A DNA stretch of 64,000 nucleotides from Lewinellaceae bacterium (GCA_020636095.1 JACJYN010000003.1:1302001-1366000), one strand, 5' to 3'. Numbered from the stretch's first letter, positions 16,194 to 24,096 are shown. Numbers and translations are program-made. Notes: generated by a model not told the origin, from the letters alone.

Positions 16194-17111
16194 ATGCGCA
16201 ACAAAGCACTGAACTACTACACGCTGGCCATGGCCGCGTTTCTGACCATTGCGATATTTGCCTCTTACTCCGGAAAGCTGGGAGAAGAACCCAACAAAAG
16301 CGGGAAAGATACCAGCATTCCCCAGGTCATCAAGGCAGTAGACCTGAACAAGCCCTTCGATTTTGCCGGCGAACGGCTGCCGATGGATAACTTCGATGTC
16401 GCCGAACGGCTGGACCGCGAACTGCTGGTCAACACCTATTGGCATTCCAACACCGTCCTCAACATTAAAAATGCGTACAAATACTTTCCTGTGATAGAGC
16501 GCATCCTTCGGGAAAACGGTGTGCCGGAAGACTTCAAATACCTGGCCGTGGCCGAGAGTAGCCTGCGCAATGAAGTCTCCCCGGCCGGCGCCCGCGGCAT
16601 CTGGCAGTTCATGAACGGCACCGCCGAACAGTACGGCCTGGAAACCAACCGCGAAGTGGATGAGCGCTACCACCTGGAAAAATCCACTCAAGCGGCTTGT
16701 AAACTACTCAAAGACTACTATCGCCGCCTGAATAGCTGGACCCTCACCGCCGCCGCCTACAACGCCGGATTGTCCCGCATCACCCGGGAGATGGAAGAAC
16801 AGCGTGCCCTGGACTACTTCGACCTCAACCTCAACGCGGAGACCTCCCGCTACGTCTTCCGCCTGGTGGCCATCAAAGAGATTCTCAGCCGGCCGCAGGA
16901 TTTTGGTTTCTACCTCGATAACGAAGAACGGTACCCGCCTCTTGAGGACTACAGGATCGTAACGGTGGACAGCACCATAGAAAGCCTCGGCGATTTCGCC
17001 CGCGAGCAGGGCACCACGTACCGAATGCTAAAAGTATACAACCCGTGGCTGTTGGATTCGAAGCTGCCCAACCGCAGTGGGAAGGCCTATGAGATCAAGG
17101 TGCCGAAGTAG
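16194..17111 (+). CDS. Membrane-anchored lytic transglycosylase (SLT family, MltD-like)
   Basis: 305 residues. An N-terminal hydrophobic segment (about 8-25) anchors or exports the protein. The SLT domain (about 95-230) has catalytic Glu121 in YLAVAESSLRNEVSPAGARG, followed by GIWQFMNGTAEQYGL and AAAYNAGLSRI, the standard motifs. The end (about 255-305) has one LysM-like segment (ESLGDFAREQGTTYRMLKVYNPWL). Family knowledge: cleaves peptidoglycan glycan strands, forming 1,6-anhydro ends, in the periplasm. The ATG at 16194 gives the signal-like N-terminus; another ATG at 16188 is in a different frame. Confidence 0.92.
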   Translation: MRNKALNYYTLAMAAFLTIAIFASYSGKLGEEPNKSGKDTSIPQVIKAVDLNKPFDFAGERLPMDNFDVAERLDRELLVNTYWHSNTVLNIKNAYKYFPVIERILRENGVPEDFKYLAVAESSLRNEVSPAGARGIWQFMNGTAEQYGLETNREVDERYHLEKSTQAACKLLKDYYRRLNSWTLTAAAYNAGLSRITREMEEQRALDYFDLNLNAETSRYVFRLVAIKEILSRPQDFGFYLDNEERYPPLEDYRIVTVDSTIESLGDFAREQGTTYRMLKVYNPWLLDSKLPNRSGKAYEIKVPK

Positions 17112-17205
17112 TTTAGAGCCAATTTAGTAAGGCAACCGGGCATTTTGGTATAAAAAGCCCACTGTTTCGCCAAATGAGAAGTATACAACCTTAATTCTTC
17201 GGGTA

Positions 17206-17721
17206 TCACGAATCGGAAGTTATTTCCTTGTCTTCCCCTTTTTCTTTCTTAAAGATCATCGGCAGCATAATGCCTAATCCAATCATGATGGATACATCGG
17301 CGAAGTTGAAAATACCAGTGCGCAGGCTGCCCACCCCCATATTCATGAAGTCTACGACCTGCCCGTACAGGATGCGGTCGTAAACATTACTGATCCCTCC
17401 GCCAATAATAAAACTGAAGGCAATGGCCTGCCAGCGGTTGACACTCCTGGAAAACAGGGTGTACAAGAGCAAGCCCAGCAGCAGGCCCATCGGGAGGATG
17501 AGCAACGCCCAGTAGCGCAATTGGTCGGACAAGCCGGCGCCCAGGCTCAGGAAAGCGCCCTTGTTTTCCACATAAGAAAGCCGGAAAAAGCCGCTCAGGT
17601 AAGATAGCTGCCCAGCCGACAAGAGTTGCTCTCTCGCGAGTTGTTTGGTGGCCTGGTCGCAGCCCACATTTATTAGTACGATGGCCATTACCAGCGCAAA
17701 TCGCCGCCAGTTCATTTTCAT
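17206..17721 (-). CDS. lspA: Lipoprotein signal peptidase (signal peptidase II)
   Basis: 171 residues with four membrane segments. The catalytic aspartates are Asp115 (GGISNVYDRI) and Asp142 (FNFADVSIM); the N-terminal NVGCDQATKQLA and the ENKGAF box are also typical. The protein ends in a charged tail (KKEKGEDKEITSDS). Family knowledge: removes the signal peptide of prolipoproteins after lipidation in the inner membrane; several predicted lipoproteins occur in this window. It is encoded downstream of guaD on the same strand with a 77-base gap. Confidence 0.95.
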   Translation of the reverse strand: MKMNWRRFALVMAIVLINVGCDQATKQLAREQLLSAGQLSYLSGFFRLSYVENKGAFLSLGAGLSDQLRYWALLILPMGLLLGLLLYTLFSRSVNRWQAIAFSFIIGGGISNVYDRILYGQVVDFMNMGVGSLRTGIFNFADVSIMIGLGIMLPMIFKKEKGEDKEITSDS

Positions 17722-17798
17722 AATTTATGCTTTAATTCATTTTTTGTGAATAGAAGAGATAAGGCCCGGTTCGAAAAGCCTGCCTCCCTCCCCTCCCA

Positions 17799-18278
17799 CT
17801 AATACCGGGCCTTATCCTCTTTGTCTACCCAGGCCTGGAATGCCTGCAGCGCTTCTTCCCGCATCATTTGCTGGGTGGGGATGTGCCGTTGGCTGTGGTG
17901 GTGGCCCAGCTCTCTATAAATAAAGGCGTCATCGAAATTGATCCGGGCGGCATCTTCCCGGCCGCAGCCAAAAACGATGCGGCCGGGGCGCGCCCAGTAT
18001 AAAGCTCCCAGGCACATGGGGCAGGGTTCTGAAGAAGCATACACTACACAGCCATCGAGCTGAAAATGGCCGAGCCGCTGGCAGGCATCTCTAATAGCCA
18101 CTACCTCGGCGTGAGCAGTAGGGTCATTACTGACTAACACCCGGTTTTGGCCCCTGCCGATAATTTCCCCATCCCTGACGATTACGGCTCCGAAAGGGCC
18201 GCCAAAGCCGGCCGCGACCCCTTCGATAGCCAGGCGGATGGCTTCCTTCATGAATTGTTCGTCCGACATAATGTCCAT
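17799..18278 (-). CDS. guaD: Guanine deaminase (CDA-fold nucleoside deaminase)
   Basis: 159 residues. The zinc site is His56-Ala-Glu58 (TAHAEVVAI) and Cys86/Cys89 (EPCPMCLGALYW). The sequence closely follows the small GuaD type as I remember it (GVAAGFGGPFGAVIV, SNDPTAHAEV, INFDDAFIYRE, and the C-terminal FQAWVDKEDKARY), rather than TadA. Predicted reaction: guanine to xanthine and ammonia, in the cytoplasm. Divergent from the DUF819 gene, with which it shares a 121-base regulatory gap. Confidence 0.88.
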   Translation of the reverse strand: MDIMSDEQFMKEAIRLAIEGVAAGFGGPFGAVIVRDGEIIGRGQNRVLVSNDPTAHAEVVAIRDACQRLGHFQLDGCVVYASSEPCPMCLGALYWARPGRIVFGCGREDAARINFDDAFIYRELGHHHSQRHIPTQQMMREEALQAFQAWVDKEDKARY

Positions 18279-18340
18279 ATTTTAAAACCAAACAGCCACA
18301 AAGTTGCAATTTTGTTTTGGTTTGCCACAGTATATAACAT

Positions 18341-18371
18341 TTTGCGAAGCCGTTTCAGTCCAGTATCTTTG
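18341..18371 (+). promoter_or_regulatory. Promoter of the DUF819 gene
   Basis: TTTG (18341-18344), 19-base spacer, TATCTTTG (18364-18371): a full match to the Bacteroidota consensus. The start codon at 18400 follows after 28 bases, which rules out the longer frame from 18304. Confidence 0.85.
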
Positions 18372-18399
18372 CCGGATTGACATCCAAACCAGCGCATAT

Positions 18400-19797
18400 A
18401 TGATACAACCTCTCTTTACGAACGATGCTATTGTGCTGGGCTTGCTGCTTATGGTGCTGGCCCTGGTATTTGTAACCTCCGGCAGCAAGAATCCACGGTG
18501 GCAATCCTTCTATCGCTATGTTCCTCCGTTGTTGCTGTGCTATTTTTTGCCGGCTCTCCTCCATTGGCCGCTCGGGCTGATCGCCCCTCAATGGTACGGC
18601 CTGGACGGGCTGCGGAGCTTCCTTCAGGAAGCCGCAGCGCCCAACCTGCCGGCTGATGCCGGGTGGAAGGCGATGAAAAACATCATTGCAGAACAGGATA
18701 TCGCCAAAGACGCGCTCAAAGGGTTGGTGGTCAAGTCTCAGCTTTATTTTGTCGCCTCCCGTTACCTGCTTCCCGCCAGCTTGATTCTGTTGTGCATCAG
18801 TATTGACTTCAAAGGCATCCTCAACCTGGGCCCCAAAGCGCTGATCATGTTCTTTGCCGCTACGGCCGGCATTATTCTGGGCGGGCCAGTTGCGTTGCTG
18901 ATCGTTACCAACCTGGCGCCCGGCCTGATAAAGGCCAGCCCGGATGAAATATGGCGGGGTTTATCCACCGTTGCCGGCAGTTGGATCGGCGGCGGGGCCA
19001 ACCAGACTGCCATGAAAGAAATTTTCAAGGTGAGTGATAACCTCTTCGCCTCCATGATCGTGGTGGATGTGGTAGTCGCCAACATCTGGATGGGCTTCCT
19101 GCTCTACGGCGCCAGTATTTCCGACAAGCTGGACCTGCGGCTGAAGGCCGATAACTCCGCTATCGAAGAACTCAAGCGCAAGGTTCAGGATTACCAGGCC
19201 AGCGTTGCCCGCATTCCCACCACCAAGGACGCTTTTGTTCTGCTGGCGGTTGCTTTCGGGGGCGTTGCGCTATCTCATTGGGGGTCGGATGTCATTACTC
19301 CTTTTATGGAAGGCTACAAGGAAGCGCTGGATTCAGCAGGGCTCAGCTCGCTGATGTCTGACTTTTTCTGGCTTATCGTTATCGCCACCACCCTGGGGCT
19401 GGGCCTGTCTTTTTCTTCTGCCCGAAAGCTGGAAGGGGTAGGCGCCTCGCGCTGGGGCAGTGTATTCATCTATATTCTGGTAGCCACCATCGGCATGAAA
19501 ATGAACCTGGGCGAAGTGCTGCAAAACCTGGGGCTTTTTGCTGTAGGGATCGTATGGATGATGGTGCACGTTTTCATTTTACTGCTTACCGCCTACTTCA
19601 TCCGGGCGCCTTTCTTCTTCGTAGCAGTAGGCAGCCAGGCCAATGTCGGAGGCGCCGCTTCCGCTCCCATCGTTGCTTCTGCGTTTAGCCCCGCGCTGGC
19701 GCCGGTAGGCGTTTTGATGGCCGTTCTGGGTTATGCGCTGGGCACCTACGGCGCGCTGATATGTGCCTACCTGATGCAGGCTGTTTCGGGAGGGTAA
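18400..19797 (+). CDS. DUF819 family membrane protein
   Basis: 465 residues with about ten membrane segments in two inverted-repeat-like halves. The signature stretches AGSWIGGGANQTAM (middle) and GSQANVGGAASAPIVASAF (near the C-terminus) are the matching helix breaks of DUF819 (YjcL-like) proteins, a transporter-like family. The ATG at 18400 was chosen because the promoter lies just upstream; the frame remains open to 18304. The substrate is unknown; in architecture it resembles sodium-coupled carriers. Confidence 0.87.
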   Translation: MIQPLFTNDAIVLGLLLMVLALVFVTSGSKNPRWQSFYRYVPPLLLCYFLPALLHWPLGLIAPQWYGLDGLRSFLQEAAAPNLPADAGWKAMKNIIAEQDIAKDALKGLVVKSQLYFVASRYLLPASLILLCISIDFKGILNLGPKALIMFFAATAGIILGGPVALLIVTNLAPGLIKASPDEIWRGLSTVAGSWIGGGANQTAMKEIFKVSDNLFASMIVVDVVVANIWMGFLLYGASISDKLDLRLKADNSAIEELKRKVQDYQASVARIPTTKDAFVLLAVAFGGVALSHWGSDVITPFMEGYKEALDSAGLSSLMSDFFWLIVIATTLGLGLSFSSARKLEGVGASRWGSVFIYILVATIGMKMNLGEVLQNLGLFAVGIVWMMVHVFILLLTAYFIRAPFFFVAVGSQANVGGAASAPIVASAFSPALAPVGVLMAVLGYALGTYGALICAYLMQAVSGG

Positions 19798-19804
19798 GCG
19801 TGTG

Positions 19805-20164
19805 TTATTGCATCAGCGCATCTTCCGCTTCGTTCAGGGTTGAGATGACCTCCGGGCACACTTTCTGCATGGCGGCCTTGACGCGCTCTTCCCGTTCTCC
19901 TTCCAGTTCGCCGTAGCGTTCTTCGATACGGCCCGCGCAGTCGCTCAATGCTTCATTGGCGGCTTCCATCTCCTCTACAAACCGTTGTAATGCTTCCGCA
20001 TTGTTGCCCTGGCGGGCATCTTTGATGGAATTATAGGATTCGGAAAGCGGCCGCATACAATCGCAAATTTCTTTTGCGATGTGTTCGTAATTTTCGCCAC
20101 CGGTTCCGCACCCGGCTAAAAAAAAGAAGATACCGGCGAGTATCAGGGTGTAAAACTGTTTCAT
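19805..20164 (-). CDS. Small lipoprotein
   Basis: 119 residues from the ATG at 20164 (MKQFYTLILAGIFFFLAGCG), which gives a lipoprotein signal peptide with a lipobox LAGC. A longer frame begins at 20215, but it would place 17 polar residues in front of the signal. The mature protein is helical and acidic, with conserved-looking cysteines (EICDCMRPL, SDCAGRIEE, KVCPEV). Convergent with the DUF819 gene, 7 bases apart. No family recognised. Confidence 0.75.
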   Translation of the reverse strand: MKQFYTLILAGIFFFLAGCGTGGENYEHIAKEICDCMRPLSESYNSIKDARQGNNAEALQRFVEEMEAANEALSDCAGRIEERYGELEGEREERVKAAMQKVCPEVISTLNEAEDALMQ

Positions 20165-20389
20165 GTTTTTTCGTTTTGTTGAACAAAGCTTACAAAGTAC
20201 GGCCCTATTAGTCATTTATTTCAGCAATTGCAAATTTAGGCCTTGTTTTTCGTCCCAACACTCCCCCTGAGGGGCATTTTTCGAAGATCCTCAATTTAAA
20301 GCTTTCCTGGTTAGGCGATTTTTCAAAATACGAATATATCGACTCTTATTTTAATTGAATCGTAATTTTTTATTTTTTTCTTTGAAAAA

Positions 20390-20421
20390 TTTGCACAAAA
20401 ACAACCCTTGGCTTACTTTTG
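20390..20421 (+). promoter_or_regulatory. Promoter of the tRNA-like pair
   Basis: TTTG (20390-20393), 20-base spacer, TACTTTTG (20414-20421). It lies in an A+T-rich gap (20216-20517) and points at the two tRNA-like genes; the first starts at 20518. No other feature is visible in that gap. Confidence 0.7.
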
Positions 20422-20517
20422 TATCAACAACAGCGGTTAAACGTAGCCGCTTCCAAAGCAGAAAAACGAAGGCCGGAAATTCCGACTTCCGATTTCGCAC
20501 TTCCAACTTCCAAACAC

Positions 20518-20641
20518 TGTGAGGTGATGAAACAGGCAGCCATGCCCTCTTGTCTCGGGGGTGGGGGGACCGGGATAAACGTGGCGCGCGAGCGCTGCGG
20601 CTAACCGCCCCGTGCAGGTTCGATTCCTGCCCTCACAGCCA
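20518..20641 (+). tRNA. Class II tRNA-like gene with a hairpin insertion in the variable arm, anticodon triplet GTC (copy 1)
   Basis: Acceptor TGTGAGG pairs with CCTCACA, then discriminator G and an encoded CCA. T8 is present; the D arm is ATG/CAT with an 11-base loop containing GG; the anticodon stem CCCTC/GGGGG encloses loop TTGTCTC (triplet GTC, with an unusual pyrimidine at position 37); the T arm GCAGG-TTCGATT-CCTGC is perfect. The variable arm has a GGGG/CCCC stem that encloses an insertion with an 8-bp GC-rich hairpin (CGTGGCGC-GCGA-GCGCTGCG). A long variable arm and G73 suggest serine-type identity, whereas GTC would read Asp codons. It may be an unusual tRNA or a tRNA-derived RNA. 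Confidence 0.7.
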
Positions 20642-20708
20642 ATTTCAAAGCGGAAGTGCAAAAGTGGAAATTCCGACTTCCGATTTCGCACTTCCGACTT
20701 CCAAACAC

Positions 20709-20863
20709 TGTGAGGTGATGAAACAGGCAGCCATGCCCCCTTGTCTCGGGGGTGGGGAACCAGGGATAAACATAGCGTAACGCTTTCGGGCTAGGGTTGA
20801 CCACTAAACCTTTGCGCTATTGCTAACCGCCCCGTGCAGGTTCGAATCCTGCTCTCACAGCCA
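20709..20863 (+). tRNA. Class II tRNA-like gene with a larger variable-arm insertion, anticodon triplet GTC (copy 2)
   Basis: Tandem paralogue offset by 191 bases. Acceptor TGTGAGG/TCTCACA, discriminator G, encoded CCA. Same D arm; anticodon stem CCCCC/GGGGG (the U-G pair of copy 1 is C-G here) with the same loop TTGTCTC; T arm GCAGG-TTCGAAT-CCTGC. The insertion is about 31 bases longer, with an ATAGCG/CGCTAT stem and a further inner hairpin (AGGGTT/AACCTT); only the motif AGGGATAAAC and the GGGG/CCCC base are shared with copy 1. Pairing is kept despite sequence change, which argues against simple decay. Confidence 0.7.
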
Positions 20864-20869
20864 ATTCCA

Positions 20870-20902
20870 AGTGGGAAGCCGGAAGTTTTCCGGCTTCCCA
20901 CT
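20870..20902. terminator. Strong hairpin after the tRNA-like pair
   Basis: A perfect 15-bp stem AGTGGGAAGCCGGAA / TTCCGGCTTCCCACT with a 3-base loop, between the tRNA-like genes and the convergent helical-repeat gene. There is no U-run on either strand, so termination is only inferred from position. Confidence 0.5.
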
Positions 20903-20913
20903 CCAAACCTTCT

Positions 20914-22434
20914 TCAATTTGCTTCCAGTGATTCCAGGATGAACATCCAGAGGGTCTCATACGGAACTGCCTCCAATTCAGCACTATTGTTGTTGATAAT
21001 GCCTACCGACTGCAGTTTTTCCAAATACTTCTTGCTTTTCCGGATGACTGCTACTTTATGAAAATTAGCAGCTGGCAGTGTGGTCAACAATTTGATAAAG
21101 CAATTGCTGCGGAAGGTTTCATCCCGGCGAAGGTAGCGGTGCATGTAAGTACGCAGCGATTCCACCCGGTCGATGATCTTGCCGTACTGATTCTGCTGGA
21201 GTAAAAAGAGCACCTGCAGGATAAGAATGGCAATATTATTTCCCCGTTTGTCTTTGGCATAAATTGGCACCTCATTGAGGAAGCGGGAGGCACGGAAGTT
21301 TTTAATGGGGTCATTTTCACCTGCTTCAATGATCCCAACGGATATAAAATAGTACATATAGGCTTCATTGATATGCCAGATTTCCTGGATAGCAGAATAC
21401 TGCTTGGGAAAATGTTCCTGCTCAATAACTTCCTTGTATACTTCGTAGGCTTCCTGGTATTTCTCAGAATGCAAGTTCAAAATAAACAGCAACTCCATCA
21501 CTCTGAACCAGTTGAAAAGGCCTTTATCGGCCCATTGCAGGCAGCGCAGGGCCACCTGTCTGCCTTCCTCAAGCCTGCGCAGAAGGATATAACTTGACAA
21601 CATGCGAAAGGAAAAATTGAATAGGGCCTGTCTGGAAGCGAGATATTCTTTGTGTTCGAAATAATTCAGGGCGCGCTGGCAGGTAGCTATGTTGTTTTCG
21701 TAGTCATTCGCAATTTCATACCGCAAGGCGATAACCGTAAACGCATACAGGTTGAAGCGGTATGAATGGTAATGATCGAGCAATTCTTCCATTTCTTCTG
21801 CATACCGGACGGCCTCCTGGCTGAATTCAGCTTTGGAGGCTCTCGACACAGAAAACGTCAGGGCCAGAGTCGTATAATATTCTTCCGCTTTAAGCTCTTC
21901 CAAATACAACTGAGCGTAATGACGAGCCTTGTTTTTGTAATAATTAAACTTCCCGCTATCCCCAAGAATGTTACCGTAATGGAAACGAAGGTCTTTAGCC
22001 AGGCTCAGCAGTATATCTGTAAATTCAAAGTCTTCCGCTTTGTAAACGGTCTCTTCCGCTAACTGAACGGCCACCTGACGGGCGCCTCTGGCCAATAATA
22101 TTTTCACAGCGGCGGCATTCTTGTAACAATTGTAATAAGCCCGCGCTATCTCGGAATATTTAGGGTCGTTGGCGTCAATAAGAAAAAGTGTATTGATCAG
22201 CCGGCCTTTTAGCTCTCGCTTCAGGCGGTTAAAATATTCTTTCCCGTTTTCACCCTCATAGAATTTTGAAATCAGCTCTTCTTCAGAAATGGATTCGGAT
22301 TCGGCGATAAGGCGGTACAATTGCTGAAGGTTGGAGCCTGCTTCCTCATCAGAATAGACCAGTTCGATCCCCTTAATCTTGTTGGGAGAGATAATTTCTA
22401 TCAACTGAATGAGATCCTCCATATCGATTTGCAT
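20914..22434 (-). CDS. Large alpha-helical (TPR-like) protein of unknown function
   Basis: 506 residues, cytoplasmic, almost wholly helical, with repeating pairs of amphipathic helices (for example YRFNLYAFTVIALRYEIAND, then FEHKEYLASRQALFNFSFRM) that look like degenerate TPR or SEL1-type repeats. No catalytic motif is visible. I recall many diverged proteins of this length and style in Saprospiria, but have no name for the family. The gene is divergent from the small ORF at 22590, and the inverted repeat at 22555-22593 plus a third half-site lie in the shared gap. Probably a protein-interaction scaffold (inference). Confidence 0.75.
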   Translation of the reverse strand: MQIDMEDLIQLIEIISPNKIKGIELVYSDEEAGSNLQQLYRLIAESESISEEELISKFYEGENGKEYFNRLKRELKGRLINTLFLIDANDPKYSEIARAYYNCYKNAAAVKILLARGARQVAVQLAEETVYKAEDFEFTDILLSLAKDLRFHYGNILGDSGKFNYYKNKARHYAQLYLEELKAEEYYTTLALTFSVSRASKAEFSQEAVRYAEEMEELLDHYHSYRFNLYAFTVIALRYEIANDYENNIATCQRALNYFEHKEYLASRQALFNFSFRMLSSYILLRRLEEGRQVALRCLQWADKGLFNWFRVMELLFILNLHSEKYQEAYEVYKEVIEQEHFPKQYSAIQEIWHINEAYMYYFISVGIIEAGENDPIKNFRASRFLNEVPIYAKDKRGNNIAILILQVLFLLQQNQYGKIIDRVESLRTYMHRYLRRDETFRSNCFIKLLTTLPAANFHKVAVIRKSKKYLEKLQSVGIINNNSAELEAVPYETLWMFILESLEAN

Positions 22435-22510
22435 TAAATTTGATGTACACTATCCCCTGAAAATCAACAAATCAACAGATGAACAGCTCAAAAATAAGCA
22501 AAATCTGGCC

Positions 22511-22593
22511 TGTTTAAAACAAGGAAAAAAGTTATACGCTTATCGACCCGGAGTCCATAGTTTTAAACAAAATTAAACTGTTTAAAACTATGG
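22511..22593. promoter_or_regulatory. Operator-like inverted repeat with an extra half-site
   Basis: CCATAGTTTTAAACA (22555-22569) and its perfect complement (22579-22593) are separated by 9 bases; the right arm covers the ATG of the small ORF at 22590. A third copy of the core, TGTTTAAAAC, sits at 22511-22520. A dimeric repressor binding here could control both the small ORF and the divergent helical-repeat gene. Confidence 0.6.
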
Positions 22594-22727
22594 CAGCAAT
22601 AATTGCTTTTATGATCACTCTGGGGGTAATCACGTCCTCCAGCCAGGCAAGCACCGAGCTCATCCAACAATATGAGCAGGATTACCAACAAGAGTTAATA
22701 GTTAACTCGGACATGGAAATAATGTGA
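22590..22727 (+). CDS. Possible 45-residue exported peptide
   Basis: ATG-TGA frame of 45 codons, MAAIIAFMITLGVITSSSQA followed by a short acidic, Gln-rich part that ends in DMEIM. The first 20 residues look like a signal peptide with an SQA cleavage site, leaving a mature peptide of about 25 residues. The start codon lies in the right arm of the operator-like repeat. No Shine-Dalgarno site. Real expression is uncertain. Confidence 0.4.
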   Translation: MAAIIAFMITLGVITSSSQASTELIQQYEQDYQQELIVNSDMEIM

Positions 22728-22946
22728 CGCTACACATTTTTGCAAAGGCTTTAAAAGCTATTTTTTACCTCCAGGGGAAGCCGTTTCTTCCCGGATGGTG
22801 AAACAATAGCGGTATAACCCGAAACCAAGTTAAATGCACAAATACTTGACCTGCAAGTATATATCAAAAATATAGGCACAAATCTACCAGAAACTGGCCT
22901 GCTGAGATTCTGTATTTCTGTAATTTTTTTTCAGCAGGATATGCGC

Positions 22947-22954
22947 TAAATTTG
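22947..22954 (+). promoter_or_regulatory. -7 element of the candidate RNA
   Basis: TAAATTTG fits TAnnTTTG. A T-rich stretch lies at the -33 distance but TTTG is not exact. Transcription would start near 22960. Confidence 0.5.
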
Positions 22955-22959
22955 TGTCT

Positions 22960-23107
22960 CCACATTTATGGTTAGAACGCTGTAGAACTTTCGAAGCGCT
23001 CCAAAATCATTGGGCTGCCTGTGCCTAATCAGTTCAGCTTAATTTGACTTTGCCTTTTTCACTCCTTGGGAAAAAGGTGTTCTCTTTATTTTGGAGCGCT
23101 TTTTTTT
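22960..23107 (+). ncRNA. Candidate structured small RNA with intrinsic terminator
   Basis: A long-range perfect 14-bp helix pairs AAGCGCTCCAAAAT (22994-23007) with its complement at 23088-23101, followed by a run of seven T. Inside lies a second hairpin, CCTTTTTC (23053-23060) with GAAAAAGG (23070-23077). A -7 element is correctly placed upstream. No open reading frame of note. About 150 bases; I could not match it to 6S, SRP or tmRNA by eye. Confidence 0.55.
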
Positions 23108-23161
23108 CTTCCTTATTTCAGAAATGACATTCCGTCCGGTACAGTTCATAATGAAGGCCCC

Positions 23162-23262
23162 CCGTCTAACATTGGACAGCCTCGTACATCGTACATACAA
23201 GGGCTCCCATTGTATCCGTAGATCGTACACAACCCTCGCCCATTCTGTCCAACTTTAGACGG
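23162..23262. repeat. Palindromic repeat family B (copy B1)
   Basis: The ends CCGTCTAACATTGGACAG and CTGTCCAACTTTAGACGG form an 18-bp inverted repeat with two mismatches. The interior has GTACATCGTACAT and GATCGTACAC words. Confidence 0.85.
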
Positions 23263-23367
23263 ATACCCATAATGAACTACGTACCCTTGACAGGTATAAA
23301 ACTGGTTGCTACTGATGCAAGGGAATAGACAAAGGTAAGTTTTTTCGGGAGCAATGAGGGAGGAAAA

Positions 23368-23433
23368 GTAAGCAGCCTCTCCTTGAGTGTGTAAACTTAA
23401 TGAACTAGTGAGCGTAAAGCAGAGGCTGCTTAC
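23368..23433. repeat. Inverted repeat between B1 and the HD-domain gene
   Basis: GTAAGCAGCCTCT (23368-23380) and its complement (23421-23433) enclose 40 bases. It lies 70 bases after the end of the HD gene on the minus strand and may act as its terminator or be another palindromic element. Confidence 0.6.
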
Positions 23434-23502
23434 AAAATATTACGCCTATATCATCAAACTGAGAAGATAACGCACAGCTTTCCATCACCGCTGCTTTAAC
23501 GC

Positions 23503-24096
23503 TCAACTTTTTTCGTATCTGCTCACAATTTCTTTCAACTCCTTTAGATATTGCTGTTTTTTGGGAGACCGGCGTTTTTTATTCGTCCTGGTAAAGAAGG
23601 CATGTTTTTCCAAAAAATTCACCTGAATGCGGTTCCAGGCCTCTTCTGTTTGCAGGACCTGATATGCTTTTAATTCTTTAAACAGCGTAGACCCAATATC
23701 ATAAAAATCGTCCCGCCCGAGATAGTCCAGGTCTGCATCACACATGATCTCTTCCAGGTAATTTTTAGGGTTCTGAGGTATCTTGGTAGCCATGATCATC
23801 CCGCAGATACGGGTGATCTCGTTAGGCGTATACCCATAACCCGGTAAATGCCGGCAGGCGATCTGGCACCCTAGCTTTTCATGCTCCTTGTTATCAATCG
23901 TAAAACCGGAATCGTGGAAAAGAGCGGCTGTTTTAAGCAATAATTCCTCATAAGGGTTCACCTTTTCCAGATAACACAATTCCTCAATGGTGTAAAGCAC
24001 ATCGAGGGTGTGATGAATACCATGGTAGGCGAGCTTATCGGAGAGTTCGCGCTCCAGTTTATCCAGTACGAAAGCTTTGGCTGCATGAAAATTCAT
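23503..24096 (-). CDS. HD-domain phosphohydrolase
   Basis: 197 residues from the ATG at 24096 (MNFHAAKAFVLDKLE); a longer frame starts at 24174, but its extra 26 residues look unrelated. HD motif: His in YHGIHHTLDVL, the His-Asp pair in TAALFHDSGF, and Asp in IMCDADLDYLGRDDF. The C-terminus is basic (KKRRSPKKQQYLKELKE). Family knowledge: HD proteins of this type hydrolyse phosphate esters or (p)ppGpp-like nucleotides; Bacteroidota copies are often fused to adenylate cyclase domains, but here the domain stands alone. Cytoplasmic. The substrate is open. Confidence 0.85.
   Translation of the reverse strand: MNFHAAKAFVLDKLERELSDKLAYHGIHHTLDVLYTIEELCYLEKVNPYEELLLKTAALFHDSGFTIDNKEHEKLGCQIACRHLPGYGYTPNEITRICGMIMATKIPQNPKNYLEEIMCDADLDYLGRDDFYDIGSTLFKELKAYQVLQTEEAWNRIQVNFLEKHAFFTRTNKKRRSPKKQQYLKELKEIVSRYEKS

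Noticed and set aside
15899..16390. 163-codon frame between DUF2480 and the lytic transglycosylase
   Set aside because: It overlaps the transglycosylase signal region in another frame and has a composition typical of a shadow frame.
20562..20612. Group I intron in a tRNA gene
   Set aside because: The insertions are far too short and lie in the variable arm, not in the anticodon loop where such introns sit.
20437..20804. Short frames on both strands across the tRNA-like pair
   Set aside because: They read through repeated leader and tRNA sequence; the duplicate peptides only reflect the DNA duplication.
23039..23230. 63-codon minus-strand frame
   Set aside because: It covers the candidate RNA terminator and repeat B1 and has no recognisable features.
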